The notes beneath the pieces are model-generated. The model made no database searches. It was given only the letters and a program-made list of their open reading frames with translations, and was not told where the DNA came from. A stretch of 64,000 nucleotides of DNA from Takakia lepidozioides (taxonomy: Eukaryota; Streptophyta; Takakiopsida; Takakiales; Takakiaceae). The translations under genes and the position numbers were made by a program. Positions within the stretch are counted from its first letter, which is position 1, and the number at the start of each line of letters is the position of its first letter. The stretch is taken from assembly GCA_030704615.1 (NCBI GenBank), contig CM060734.1, forward strand, positions 12,092,001-12,156,000. The letters are read 5' to 3'. Shown here piece by piece: positions 11,930 to 23,431 of this stretch.

Positions 11930-13820
11930 AGTGGCGGTCATTTAATTTTTGAAAATTAAAAAAACACAGCGACCGCCACTGTTGGCAGTCGCTTCATTTT
12001 TAAAAATTAAGAATAAACAGCGATCGCCACAATTGGCAGTCGCTTTATTTTCTTTAAAAAAAATAAAATGGTGGTCGCTTCATATTTTCGTTTTAAAAAA
12101 AAATCGACCGCCAATTTCGCGGTCGCTTAATTTTTCTTTTGAAAAAAATAACGTCTGCCAATTTGTTGGTCACATTATTTTCTTAAAAAATATGAAGCAA
12201 TCGCCATATTGGCGGTCGCTTAATTTTTTTAAATAAAACAAAAAGCTACCGCCAATTTGGGGTCGCTTAATTTCTTAAAAAGAAAAATGTAACGACCGCC
12301 AAATTGGTGGTTGCTTCATTTTTTAAAATAAAAAAAACAGCGTCTGCTAGTCAGGCGGTCGCTTCATTTCAAAATCGACAGCCAATTTTCCGGTGGCTTA
12401 ATCATTTTAAAAGGAAAAGCAGTGACCGCCAATTTGGTGGTCGCTTTATTTTATTTTTTCTTTCAATTTCAAGCGATCACCAGTTTTTAAATTAAAAAAA
12501 TCAGCGACCGCCAGTTTGGCGGTTGTTTTTTTTTCTCTCTCTCTCTCTCTCTCCCTTAAAAAATACGATTAATAAATAATAAAAGCTGCGACCGCCAATT
12601 TTGCGGTTGCTTGCAGTTTTTTTTTTTTTTTTTTTTTTTCTCTTTTCCAATTTTTGGAATGGTTTTCTTAACCCTTAACTTCCTACGCGACCCGAATCGG
12701 GTCTTGACCTGTAAGAATAATTGGCTGACAACATAGTCCCCACCCACAAGTTGAAATGAATGCATTGGGAGTAAAACCCTGACCTGTAGATTTTTGCAAA
12801 AACACTGGGGTTAGGTAAGGAGAGGGGCTAGCCAGGGTTGACTACCTACGTGGCAACTTTCTATTGGTGCATGCAACAGTCAGCTCCAAAACACTTGGCC
12901 CACTTAGGCCTCAACTTTTGAAAAATTCACCATTGGATTCCTAATACAGTTTGACATTATGATGAGGATCATAGGAACTCATTCTCTCACCGTTCGGGTA
13001 GAAAATATTCTTGGATTTCTGCACACTTTCTGACAATGTTAGAAATTCCATGTTTTGGAACATATCTGAACCCCCCAAAGAACACATACAAAGGAGCATG
13101 TAGCATCCTTTGGCATTAGCATGAAATTTTGTGCATGCTTGCATATCTTGGAATAGGATATGGCCATAGGTGTGGCGGGCCCAACAAAAATCAACTGGAT
13201 AGTGCCATTTCTTGGTCAAACCTGACATTGCAGGTTTCTCAAACTCCCCCAAAAAAAAAACAACCCCTACCAAAGCACTATAATCTTAAGATTCTTGTGG
13301 TGGAATTCTTTGGAATTTGGTATATGGATGTATGTGGTAGGTAGCAACTGATTTATAAGGTTCATATTTTTTGATGTACTATGGCAAGTGGGTAGCTTGC
13401 TTATACTGTGCAAGGGTAGGAAATTTTTAAGGGCCAAAAAACTCTATCTGTAGGAAGTTAAGGGATAATATGGAGCGACCGCCATATTGGCGGTCACTTA
13501 ATTTTTGAAAATAAGAAAAAAAACGAGCGACCGCCAATTTGCGGTCAATTTAAAATAATAATAATAAAAACAAATCAACAACTGCCAATCTGGCGGTTGT
13601 TACATTTAAAAAAAATAAAAAATAGCTGCAACTGCCCATTTGGCGGTCGCTTCATTTCTTTAAAAAAGAAAAACAAACGGCGGCCGCTTAATGGACATGC
13701 GCATCTTTTTCTTAAAATTAAAAAAAAATAGTGACCGCCAATCTGGCGGTCGGTTTATTTTTTATTTAAAAACAAAATGGTAGTGACCGTTAATATTGGC
13801 GGTCGCGCATTAATTAAATA
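11930..13820. repeat. Hairpin-unit satellite, interrupted by a TIR element
   Basis: Units of roughly 55-80 bp each hold the inverted repeat GCGACCGCCAATTTGGCGGTCGC separated by A/T-rich spacers. They fill 11930-12610 and resume at 13470-13815; the gap is the TIR element at 12672-13464, so an element inserted into a pre-existing array. A (CT)n tract (about 12532-12554) and a T-run of more than 20 (about 12617-12639) lie at the left block's edge. Confidence 0.85.
12672..13464. mobile_element. Non-autonomous TIR element, copy A
   Basis: It begins CCCTTAACTTCCTAC and ends with the exact reverse complement GTAGGAAGTTAAGGG, about 793 bp apart, with no transposase inside. A diverged relative (copy B) lies at about 21.93-23.43 kb and shares internal motifs such as GTTGACT..CTACGTGGC and AACACATACAAA, plus the same right terminus. 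A clean target duplication is not visible, so the superfamily is unassigned. Confidence 0.7.
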
Positions 13821-14739
13821 TTTATAAATAAATAAACGTTATCCACGTGTGTTTTACACCATGGCTGCCATGTCATTAGAAAAGGTAGAAGTAGATAGTA
13901 AAAGTTAAATGTAAAAAAATATACATGGGTAAACGTCCGGATTGGATGTGACGTGACGCACGTCCAGACGTCACCTGTTAGTGCCACATCACGTCAGGAA
14001 TGATACTAGGCTCTTCTCCAAAGTGTCCTCCAGCCACTCCCTTATGAATTTCTTCCAAAACCTTATTGACTTCATGTTGGTACAAACATGTCTTCAGTAC
14101 TCCATCACGTCCTCACTTATAAAGTTTTCTTCCTATCATAGTGTATAGTAAAAGCCTTGATGACTATTCTCTTTCTCTGCTCCTTCCCATAACTAGGTAG
14201 GCGCTGTCCATGGGTCAAATAGTATTTGCCACTGCCAATCTAACCAATTATCAGTCTCAATCTCTACTGCAAATAGACCAGCAGCAGATAATTGATCTGC
14301 CTAAACGTGCTCCACAAGGAAGGGGCCGACTTGGGAATGTTTCTTCACAATATTTGCCCATGGAATTGCAGCCTCTAAGTCCATTCCGCCATTGGCTTCG
14401 GACTGAAGTTGAGGGCGCTATTGCTCGTCGTGAGGTGGTGCAAGACATTGCATCGTCCCTCCGATGAGCCTTTTGCATGGCCTTCAGGCATGGAGCAAGT
14501 TTTCTTATCCGAAGACAAAACAAGAGGTGGAAATTGGAAGGTGGTATGCTAAGCCAAGAGGAAAACGTATCTATCATGGTTGGGGATCTACATGGGGCGA
14601 GGAAAATGCGGAGGAGGAAGAGACTGGTCGTGATGATGCTGATGTTGGCTGAGGTTGGGTAGAGGGGGTACAAGAGGATGATGACGCCCCGGAGAATGCA
14701 TCCCGGACCCTATGTGCGTTCTCTGAATGAATTCGGCGC
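13821..14739. other. Spacer without a recognised gene
   Basis: It contains an ACGTC-rich block at 13930-13995 related to that at 7.9 kb and an 85-codon open frame at 14210-14467 whose product I do not recognise. No promoter or partner exon could be assigned. Confidence 0.35.
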
Positions 14740-15640
14740 CAAAATTCGGATGAAATGACCAGAATGGATCCGTGACTGTGGAGGAATTTCGGCGCCGTAA
14801 TTGCGATGAAAACAGTGCACATGAAGGACGATTCGCGTGTAGTAAATATACTTCGGCGCCGAAATACAGGTGATCAGGCCCATCACGAATATATATATAT
14901 AATCAGGTCCATCACGATGGGAAAAAAAAAAAAACCCGTCACGGATAAATTTCGGCGCCGTAATAGGGATGATCGGCCCATCCAGAGGAACCACAAAAAA
15001 TTCGGCGCCATGCACATGACGGACGATTCGCGTGCAGTGGATGTATTTCGGCGCCGAAATACAGATGATCGGGCCCATCACAATGAACGAAAATAAATAA
15101 ATATTAAAAAAAACAAAAAAAACCATCACGGATGAATTTTGGCACTGTAATAGGGATGATCGGCCCATCCCGAGGAAAAAAAAAAAAAAAAAAAACTCCG
15201 TCACGGGTGAATTGTGGCGCCATGCATATGACGGGCGATTCACGTGCAGTGGATGTATTTCGGCGCCGAAATACATATGATCGGGCCCATCACGAGGAAC
15301 GGGAAAAAAAAAAACTAAAAAAAAAAAAAAAACCAACTCCGTCACGGATGAATTGCGGCGCCATAATAGGGATGAATAGGCCCATCCCGAGCAAAGAAAA
15401 GCATTCCTGGCCTGAATGAGTTCCACCGTTGGATGAACTGCAACGTCGTAATTTAGATGAACGGGTTTATCTTGAAGACGATAAAGAGCGTTTCGGATGA
15501 TATGCGATGTGTTTTTTGGATGAATTGCGGTGCCGCAATAGGAATGAATGGTCCCAGCATGACACCGGTCGTCCCATCCACCGATGAATTACGACGCCGC
15601 AATAGGAATGGGCTGACCCAGATGATGGATGAACAATGAC
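14740..15640. repeat. GGCGCC-containing tandem repeat of about 200 bp
   Basis: Two alternating blocks recur: one with ATTTCGGCGCCGAAATACA followed by GATCGGGCCCATCAC, and one with GTAATAGGGATGATCGGCCCATCC followed by a long A-run and GTCACGGATGAA. The first recurs near 14860, 15050 and 15260, about 200 bp apart. Later copies (15345-15640) are degenerate. Each block has a palindromic GGCGCC centre. Confidence 0.8.
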
Positions 15641-16539
15641 ACTATCATAGGGATGATAAGGGACATTGCTATTTTGATGACAAATTTTATACATGGAAAA
15701 TGACGTTTTTTCTACGAAGTTGCATTTTTGTAATGGTTGTAAAGACATGAAGTATTCATTTATATGCCGCTGCAGTCGCTATTGCGATGTCGTAACTGCG
15801 TACAGCAGTCGGTGAATATTGACCATTGGGTTTCACGTCGAGGTGTCCGTGCCTTTGTACCTGCAGATTCGGGCTAAGAAATCCAAGTTCTGTAGCATAT
15901 AATGGCGTCGTAATTGTACTATATCCTGGTTTCATTTGGAATTGGATGACTTATAGACCTGGCCCGGAGTCCTCGTAAGTCCTGATAATGAAATATGGGT
16001 ACGAGAATTGGTCGATGAGGCTGTCATCCGAAAAACTTTCCAACGAATCCTCAGACAGAGGATTAACGTCGCCCTTACTATGACTTGTTCATGATAGACC
16101 TGTTGTCTACGTAGCAGCCACTTCTAATATTGGACCCATCCAATTGGGTTCAATGTCGTTCTTTCTTCTCTGCTTACGAGCCAATTGCGGTGCCATTATT
16201 GGAATGTATGTGTTCTATGACAGGGTGACAGAGAAGGCTTTCATAGAAACGCACATGGCACATATGCTGTATAGAGTGCAAGAAGTGGGACTTGCACCTC
16301 TGAAGCACGTCAAAACAGCCATCAATCCGGAGCCCTCCTCAACACTCACAAGGGGAAAACCCATCCCCATGTCCCAAGTGAGGTTTGACACCTCACTTGG
16401 CATGTGAGACCAAATGAAGTCCCAACACACAAAATACAAATATAAATATCCAAAATGTCCTAGTTAACTAGAAGTAGGTAATTCTAGTTAACCATGACTA
16501 AAACCATGATAGTTTGTACCAAGTTCAGTCAATGGGTGA
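15641..16539. other. Spacer with one strong hairpin
   Basis: No gene recognised. An 11-bp perfect stem with a 5-base loop, CCAAGTGAGGT...ACCTCACTTGG, lies at 16374-16400. Confidence 0.4.
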
Positions 16540-16910
16540 TTCGTGATTCCAACGCAACTACGTGTCATAGAGACTAAAATTTCCATTTCGTCTGCACACA
16601 ATTTTTTTTTAATTCCACTTTCAAGCCATATGCTTAATGACAGCATATGCAATGTACGTGAAAAAATTAGGAGTAAACAAAAGTCATCTAGACCCAAAAC
16701 CGTATTTTCTTCCCTCATTTGTACTCCAAAGTTAAGTTCTCTCCAACTTTATGCACTCTTCATAGAGAGTTCTAAAATAGTGAGCAAAGTTTTTATTTTT
16801 ATTTTTATTTTTTTGGGTCCAATCTTTTGCACAGATGTAGTGGTGCAAGGGTTGAATTCACAAAACAAATTTGAGTAAAAAAAAAATTCATTACGTACCA
16901 GAAATCCCCA
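16540..16910 (-). repeat. Complex dispersed repeat, copy 3 (core only)
   Basis: This matches the core of the dispersed repeat at 10430-10790 in the same order: TCTGCACA, a T-run, AATTCCA, CATATGC, AAAAGTCAT, GTATTTTCTTCCCTCATTTG, then CTTCATAGAGAGTT. The 120-bp monomers and headers are missing, so this is a truncated copy. Confidence 0.8.
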
Positions 16911-17983
16911 ATCCTAGACCCCTAGGCTAGAGGGTATTGCGACGTCCCAGAAGGCTTGCGACGTCCGGGAGACGGTATGACGACGACATTGCGACGCCCT
17001 AGCAAGGCTGTGACGTCGGGGAATCACAACAGCGCCCTTTTTTGCAAAGGTCATGGCAGAGGCCAAGCTGAATGGATCCCTTGCTGCCAATTATTTAAAG
17101 TCCTCCTTCTGGCTTACAATATAACAGGGCTATCTTGCATGTGGGAGACCGTGTCAACCGGGGCGACCTTATTGTTTGAGACAAAGGGCAGGGAGAGAGG
17201 ATGGGCACTAGGATCTTTCTTTTGCATCGAGATCATGGTAACCAAATCGATTGAAGGGTTTCCAGGGGTAAGTCTTGGTCAGCATTTGGAGAACAAGAAC
17301 CATGTCTTCCAACATTCTTGCCCTTGTACAAAAATTCAATAATCCTAGAGTCATTTTTTGAGTCGCAACTTCACTAGAATCATTCCAAGATCGCCACACC
17401 TCCGAAGGATTTTTTTCATGGATCAATCATTGAAATAAGCTACATGCATGTACATGTACAATCAATCAAAGGGATGAGTACACTTTTGTGCGAGAATTAT
17501 TATATAGCTTTGATTACGTTGTCGAGCGGCTTTTACTCACCCATCCCTTCGCTATCCGAGGTGGGAACTCCAAGATAGAAGAGTTGGAAATCTCTAAGCA
17601 CTCAGCCTGCTCAGAATAATCAGTCATGACCTACAGCTAGTGTATCATGGGGGTGCTTCCTATTTGTATTCCTTCCCGCATTCATGTTAGCAAGTTACCT
17701 TACTGTCTAAAGTGAAGCTGTGGAATGAATAGATGAGGGGATGGAACCTGGTAGATTGCTGAAGCAATTTGATACTTAATTAGGTCTCTCTACACGTATC
17801 AAATATGTATCTCTGTTGGTCAGTCCCACACCCTTGTTCACGGTTCAATCATCGTATCACCATTTTGCCGTTTTCGGATCTCCGGCGGCCTGTTTTTTTG
17901 CAGAAACTACGAAGACACCATCCACACGCGTCCATTGCCGTTTTATGAGGTTTTGGACCCTGTAGTGGGCAAAGATTTATACA
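16911..17983. other. Spacer without a recognised gene
   Basis: A short set of GCGACGTC repeats lies at about 16936-17025. An open frame at 16956-17342 has no recognisable domain. Nothing else is seen. Confidence 0.35.
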
Positions 17984-18299
17984 ATGTCGGGGGTTGTGAA
18001 TTCAAGTTCTGGGGCGGGGTCGTCTGGGGGTCGGAGGAAGAGAAAACGTGTCCACGAGCGGGCTAGCCAGGTCAACAAGCCAGACTACCCAGGACCGGAT
18101 GCCTTGGATAGGGTGAAAGAAGTGGTAGTGGATTATTTCAAGGCGAGGACCAATTTACGGGATGTTGTTGGCATTCAATGCTACAAAGGTTGTACGACAA
18201 CAACAAGAATGGGAGAGTCACATTAGCCCATGTAGTACTTCGGTTCATGGGCAAGCCATTCAATTGGCCTGAGCCGAAAGACGTATATAGGACAGAGTA
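17984..18299 (+). pseudogene. Unknown ORF with a frameshift
   Basis: The ATG at 17984 opens a Ser/Gly-rich then strongly basic N-terminus (RRKRKR at about residues 18-23), followed by a charged segment ending NLRDVVGI. The reading frame then drifts, but the next frame is open from about 18178 to a TAG at 18299 and looks protein-like (LYDNNKNGR, FMGKPFNWPEP). The simplest reading is one coding sequence of about 100 residues with a one-base indel near 18175-18180. I do not recognise the family. It could be a transposon gene fragment. Confidence 0.35.
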
Positions 18300-18379
18300 G
18301 ACCATAGTCTCGTAGATATGAGATTTGTGGCGGTACAATGGTTCTTTTATGAAGACATAACTCAATTTTGATCGTGTAT

Positions 18380-18750
18380 GTAATAAATAAAGTCTCATTG
18401 TAAATACTACATTGCATATGCTCGACCCTGGCACCTGTCATCGCAACATAAATGGTTTGTGTACTGGCTCACTGTTTATATTTGTAATGTTCCAAGGTTT
18501 CGGATATGGTTATGAAAAAACGATGTATTATTTCCGTATGAGTTAGACAACAAACGTCTCACATCTCATTCAACTGTGCGACACTACCATGAGAGACATG
18601 GATCGGAAAGTAATAGGTGCACATGCGACCTTTAAAACATTCGAAGTTACAAACAGTGCCACAATACACGGCCGGTTTTGTTGAAATGACATCTGTGAGG
18701 TTCGAGCGTATGCAATTTATAATTTACAACGAAACTTTATTTGCTCGGGG
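18380..18750. repeat. Inverted repeat, arms of about 60 bp
   Basis: The left arm (about 18380-18442), read as its reverse complement, matches the right arm (about 18687-18750): both hold ATGACA, GTCGAGC or TTCGAGC, AT ATGCAAT and ACTTTATTTG in the same order. The arms are diverged, with about 245 bp between them. Confidence 0.6.
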
Positions 18751-18795
18751 GACCGATACTGCTGCTGGAGCGCAACTGATGGTGCGAGTTCTCTA

Positions 18796-19310
18796 TTGAT
18801 TAAAGCTGTCACAACCAATGTCAACAATCATATTTACGGTAAGGTGTTTCATGCTATTGTTGTTCCTCTAGCTGAATTCTGTAGTACTCTTTTTGTTATT
18901 CCCTCTGAGACTGTCATGTTCAAACGAACGTATCAGCCACCCCGGCCAACTTGCAGGCTGCAGCCACGACCCACCATAAATTGAATGAATTGGAGATTTT
19001 GTGCGAAGTTCCTGGTTCATGTCCGTGGTGGCTGTTACGGAATTCGGAATATGGCAGTCGCAGTGGACCCGATGTTATTGGCATGGGAGTAGCAAAACGA
19101 TTCATAAGGAATTCAGGTACATGAACATCGGCAGTATGAAACACCTTGCAGTACATATGATTCTTGAGATTGTTTGCACGGATTATTTGTGTTTGTGCTT
19201 TCAAGTGGCGAACATTTCTGCCATGGTGCGGAAGATGTGCATTGGCCACATTAAACGGTTGATGTGATACCATTTCACAAATGTATCACATCGCATTTGT
19301 GAAAATGTAT
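18796..19310. repeat. Inverted repeat with protein-like arms
   Basis: The left arm (about 18796-18880) and the right arm (about 19108-19185) are inverted copies sharing GAATTCA, CATGAAACACCTT-like and ATATGATT blocks. Translated outward, both give a similar short peptide (NNHIYGKVFHA against KNHMYCKVFHT), which suggests the copies once coded or share a recent parent. A further hairpin, CATTTCACAAATG with CATTTGTGAAAATG, lies at 19271-19307. Confidence 0.6.
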
Positions 19311-19769
19311 CGCATGAACCGTTCCATGTGGCCTACGGGAGTCTTCGATGGGTACGAGATCAATGTGGCCTATGAGATGAGCTTCCACCAACAAACATGT
19401 GATCATTTCAGAAACGCTTGAAGCAACGATGGGCAAGGTTCTTCATCCAGATGATCAACATGTTGAGGTCTTCTGTAATGTCTCTTGCTTCGTAATGAGG
19501 TGCTTCTCCAACTCTTATTTTTCCAATGTTGATGTCTTCCATCTGGAACATATCCACACATGCGTATATAAAGACTTAAAAAACCAAATGACCATCAAAA
19601 CTGGAAGCTGGGGATGAGGTTTATAAAAGTGGAGATGATCATTTGCTTATTTAAGGATTTCTGCACACATGTGTGGATCTGTTCAAAGTGGAGAACATCA
19701 ACATATTGGATAAAGTGGACATGGAGAAGCACCGCATTACGAGGCAGGAGACACTACAAAAAGAGCTTC

Positions 19770-21190
19770 AAAAGGCATACCATGTAACAGGTCCAAGTAT
19801 AATCGAAGACGAAACCCCATTCATTCAATGGGCGATTGAATGTTTGCCCATCCAAATGATTTTCGTTTGCTTTCAATCTTTGCCACTATGTTCAACATAC
19901 CATGTATCAGGTCCCGGACTAATATGAGATCAATTGAAATTCATTCAGTGGCTCAACGGATGGTTGGCCATCGAAATGATTTTGGTTCGCTTTGAGACTT
20001 GGCCACTATGTTCAATGTGCCATGTAAGAGGCCCCAGAGTAATATGAGATCAATCGAAATTCGTTCAATGGGCCAACGGATGGTTGCCCATCCAAATGAT
20101 TTTCGTTCGCTTTGAAACTCGGCCAGTGTGTTCAATGTACCCTCTGATACGTCCCATTGTAATATGAGATCAATCAAAATTCGTTCGATGGGCCAATGAG
20201 GTGTTCATTTGTCATATGGTTTTTGTTTAATGCGAAAAAGAAATCGTGCAATGCGTGCACGGCCATTGCACCCATTGAACGGATGTGGTTGAAGCCCCTC
20301 TTTTGCCCCCATGTGCTTGAACATGTGTGGGACACATGTGCAGAGACACATTAGACGAATAAATCATTTTCCTCCCCATCGACGCGCTCACCCTCAAGCC
20401 ATTCCACAATTTAATTGAATTTAAAATCATTTTAAGCCAATAAATAGGTTTGCATTGCCTTTCATTGGGGGTTTCTGGCACGTATCGATTTTGTTTTTGG
20501 CTCAATTTTATTCTGCGGCTTCAAGCATCCCACCGCTACTCCCCTGCCAAAATTTGGACCAATAAAAAACGCCCCCCAAAAAAAGTGTTCTCTTCGCTCA
20601 CTATTGCAAAACTTTTCTATGAAGAGTGCATGAAGTTGAACACAAATCAAGTTTGGAGTGCAAAACAGGGAAAAAACTGTGGTGTTGGGTCCAAATGAAT
20701 TATGTTTGCTCCCAAATTTGGCACGTACGTTGCATATGGAGTCATTACACGCCCTATTGAAAAACAGAATGAAAAAAAAATTGTGAGCACGCGAAACACA
20801 GTCCAACAGGTCCCAAAGTAATAGCAGATCCAATGGAATACATTCAACGGGTGAACGGATGGTTGCCCATCCAAATCATTTTTGTTTGCTTCCAAACTTT
20901 GCCAGTACGTTTGAGACACCTTTTCACAGGTCCCAGACTAATATGAGATCAATCGAAATTCATTCGATGGCTCAACGGATGGTTGGCCATTGAAATGAAT
21001 TTGGTTCGCTTTGAGACTTGGCCACTATGTTCAATGTGCCATGTAAGAGGCCCCAGAGTAATATGAGATCAATCAAAATTCGTTCAATGGGCCAACGGAT
21101 GGTTTCCCATCCAAATGATTTTCGTTCGCTTTGAGACTTGGCCAGTGTGTTCAATGTACCCTTTGATACGTCCCAGTGTAATACGAGAGG
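19770..21190 (+). repeat. Complex dispersed repeat, copy 4
   Basis: Monomers repeat at exactly 120 bp (GTCCC anchors at about 19912, 20032, 20152 and again 20812, 20932, 21052, 21172). The two monomer blocks are offset by about 1020 bp and are nearly identical at 19925-20070 and 20945-21090. Header (about 20276) and core (about 20450-20810) lie between them, so the family has a higher-order unit of about 1.02 kb. Confidence 0.85.
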
Positions 21191-21929
21191 GGACCAGGGT
21201 CACTGTCCGAGGTCAAGGAATTTGATGCTGTGGCCTGGTTTTCTCTAACATCCACTAAAATTGACAGTATACCACCTCAAAACATTTCAGAGGAATCCAC
21301 CATAGAAATGGCCAGATTATAAAGGGGAATTTAGTTTATGACAAAACAAAACCTCGGGTATTCTGTGACATAGTTTTCAGTTCTTGTTTGGGAGCACATT
21401 CTTCACCAGATAACCCATCTCCCCAAACATTTGCAGAGATGTTTTGCTTGTAAACGCCCTTGTAGTGGGAGCATTCGGGGCGTTTCTGAAGATGGGCAGC
21501 CCAAACTTCACTTGCAATACTGAATCCATGGAATCGACAAATTTCAAAGGTGGGTAGGTGTCAGTGTTAGGCGGATATTTGATTCTGCCTCAAACCCCCG
21601 GCGGACTTCTAAGGAACCTTGGACTAGGCGCATACTAAACTTCTTTGGTGGCATCCTCGATTCCTTGACAAATTCGAGAGGTGGACAATCTCATCGAAAA
21701 ACTCCAAGAGCTTGAGAAAGCACCTCGGAATCTAAAGAAGGAGAGAGACAGACAACTGGGTTCTCCCTCCACTGTATTCGTTAAAAGTGAACATGATGGT
21801 AGAAAAGTGGACATGAGCATATTAGAAGGCCTATGGAGTAAATTTGGAGAGCCGCGCCAGTGGGCGGAAAATAAACCCCTAGTTGATTTTACTATATAAT
21901 ATGTTTTTGTTTTGTTTTTTTTTGTTTTT
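21191..21929. other. Spacer with an unassigned open frame
   Basis: A 72-codon frame at 21681-21899 has a coiled-coil-like, Leu/Glu/Lys-rich start (LIEKLQELEK) and a Trp-containing C-terminal half. I do not recognise it and see no start context or exon partners. It may be a fragment of a mobile element. Confidence 0.3.
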
Positions 21930-23431
21930 TTTTTCCTTTAGTTTTGCTTAAAAGGGGACAACAGGGTGTGTTGAAACCAGTGTTGGGCGGGTATATATGT
22001 TGACATATATACCGGGTAATAATCAGGGTATCATACTATTGAGACCCGCCACCCAATTTTTTGGTGGACCCGGCTTGAATTAGAACCGGAGAGGGCCATC
22101 TCACCACTTACCCGGCCCAAGCTCGAATTGGCGGGGGCCAACTTGGCTTACTACATGGGATCGAACTTGAACCTTGAAAATCGGTCGGGTAGTAACTTTT
22201 GAACAAGACCTTGAGATTTTATTACAACCTAGCTGCATTCATGGGTAATAATTATGCAGCCACATGGGGTCCGCATTTGAGACGACTGTTAGTCAAAGGC
22301 TTTTGGAAGGAAAACCATATATGGAGTTGCAGGCCGAGTTGGAGCACTCCTATCTCTTTTCTCTTTTCTGTTTTTCCCTTTTCTGAACCAATTCTGGTCC
22401 TCTTAATTGTGATTCTTCATATTTCATTTTTTTTCCCTTTGTTTTTTTCTTTCTTTCTGGTCCTCTTAAGATCTTAATGTATCATAACTGAAAATCAGGT
22501 TATATTGATAACCGTTGTATGGGACCTGGTGGTGTTCCACTTGGATAATGACATATTATTAACCTGAGAATTTTTTTTGGGGACCCTTCTATTGATAACT
22601 CTAACCGCAACCCTATATAACCGCCTCCATACCGTTTTAAGCAAAGATTCCTTACCAGACCCTTCAATATGCCCAAATTGTCATACCCGCCCAACACTGG
22701 TTGAAACTTGTGCATTGGCATGTACGTCTGGGATTCAAACCCGTCTTCTGTCTCTCTGCCTTGGGGTTGGGGCTCTGCCTCTGTGATGCCTCCATGGCTC
22801 AGGAAGGGGGTTTCTTTTCCCCCTCAAGGCCCAGTTGCTGGATCTGGTGTTTCCACGTCCAGAAATTTCCAAAAACTGCAAGGTCAGATGTGCTCTTTTG
22901 CATGGAGGGGGGCCACGCAAAGTTGACTGCTACGTGGCCATCTCTGATTGGACAACACTCACCGGAGGGATTTGGAGTTTGAGCAATATTTCATAGTATC
23001 TTGTGGAGGTCAAATCTCAAATTCTAAATCTTTGTAACCCCCCCCAGAAACACATACAAAACACCCCCATGCTAAACCTGACATTTGCCCCTCATTTTTT
23101 GCATGGACATGTCATTCCTACCACAGATTAGGAATGTGTGGATTAAACACTCCAGAAAAATCTAAAAACCTCTCAAATTAGTTGGTCAAGTTAAAAAATC
23201 ATGTTTTCAGAAACATGAACAAAAAATTCATCCTCTCTAAAACCATGTAATCTCCCACATTTCATGGTGAAACAAGTTCATTTTGGGTGAGTGAATGCAA
23301 GTGCCAGGTGCGCACCTACGTGCAAGGTTAATTTTTCTAGATGATTTTTGATAGGTAGTTAGTCTCATTTTACTGGGCATGGATAATAAATTTTAGGTGT
23401 CAAAAAATGAACCATGTAGGAAGTTAAGGGT
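21930..23431. mobile_element. TIR element, copy B, split by a hAT-type insertion
   Basis: The right end is GTAGGAAGTTAAGGG (to about 23424-23431), identical to the right terminus of copy A at 13464. Internal blocks match copy A in order: GACAACA..GTTGAAA, GTTGACT..CTACGTGGC, AACACATACAAA and a GCATGGACATG-like region. The left terminus is not recognisable. The element is interrupted at GTTGAAAC by the insertion at 21978-22699. Confidence 0.6.
21978..22699. mobile_element. Non-autonomous hAT-type element, 722 bp, with 8-bp TSD
   Basis: The ends are perfect 17-bp terminal inverted repeats, CAGTGTTGGGCGGGTAT. Both sides carry the exact 8-bp duplication GTTGAAAC (21970-21977 and 22700-22707). 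A CAGTG-type terminus plus an 8-bp target duplication is the hAT superfamily hallmark. There is no transposase. The exact duplication points to fairly recent insertion into copy B of the TIR element. Confidence 0.9.

Noticed and set aside
14210-14467. 85-codon ORF with reasonable composition
   Set aside because: No recognised domain, promoter or partner exon; not strong enough for a gene call.
14860-15275. TTTCGGCGCCGAAA motifs as E2F sites
   Set aside because: One base off the E2F consensus spacing and part of a tandem repeat.
21681-21899. 72-codon coiled-coil-like ORF
   Set aside because: No recognisable family and no start context; left as unassigned.
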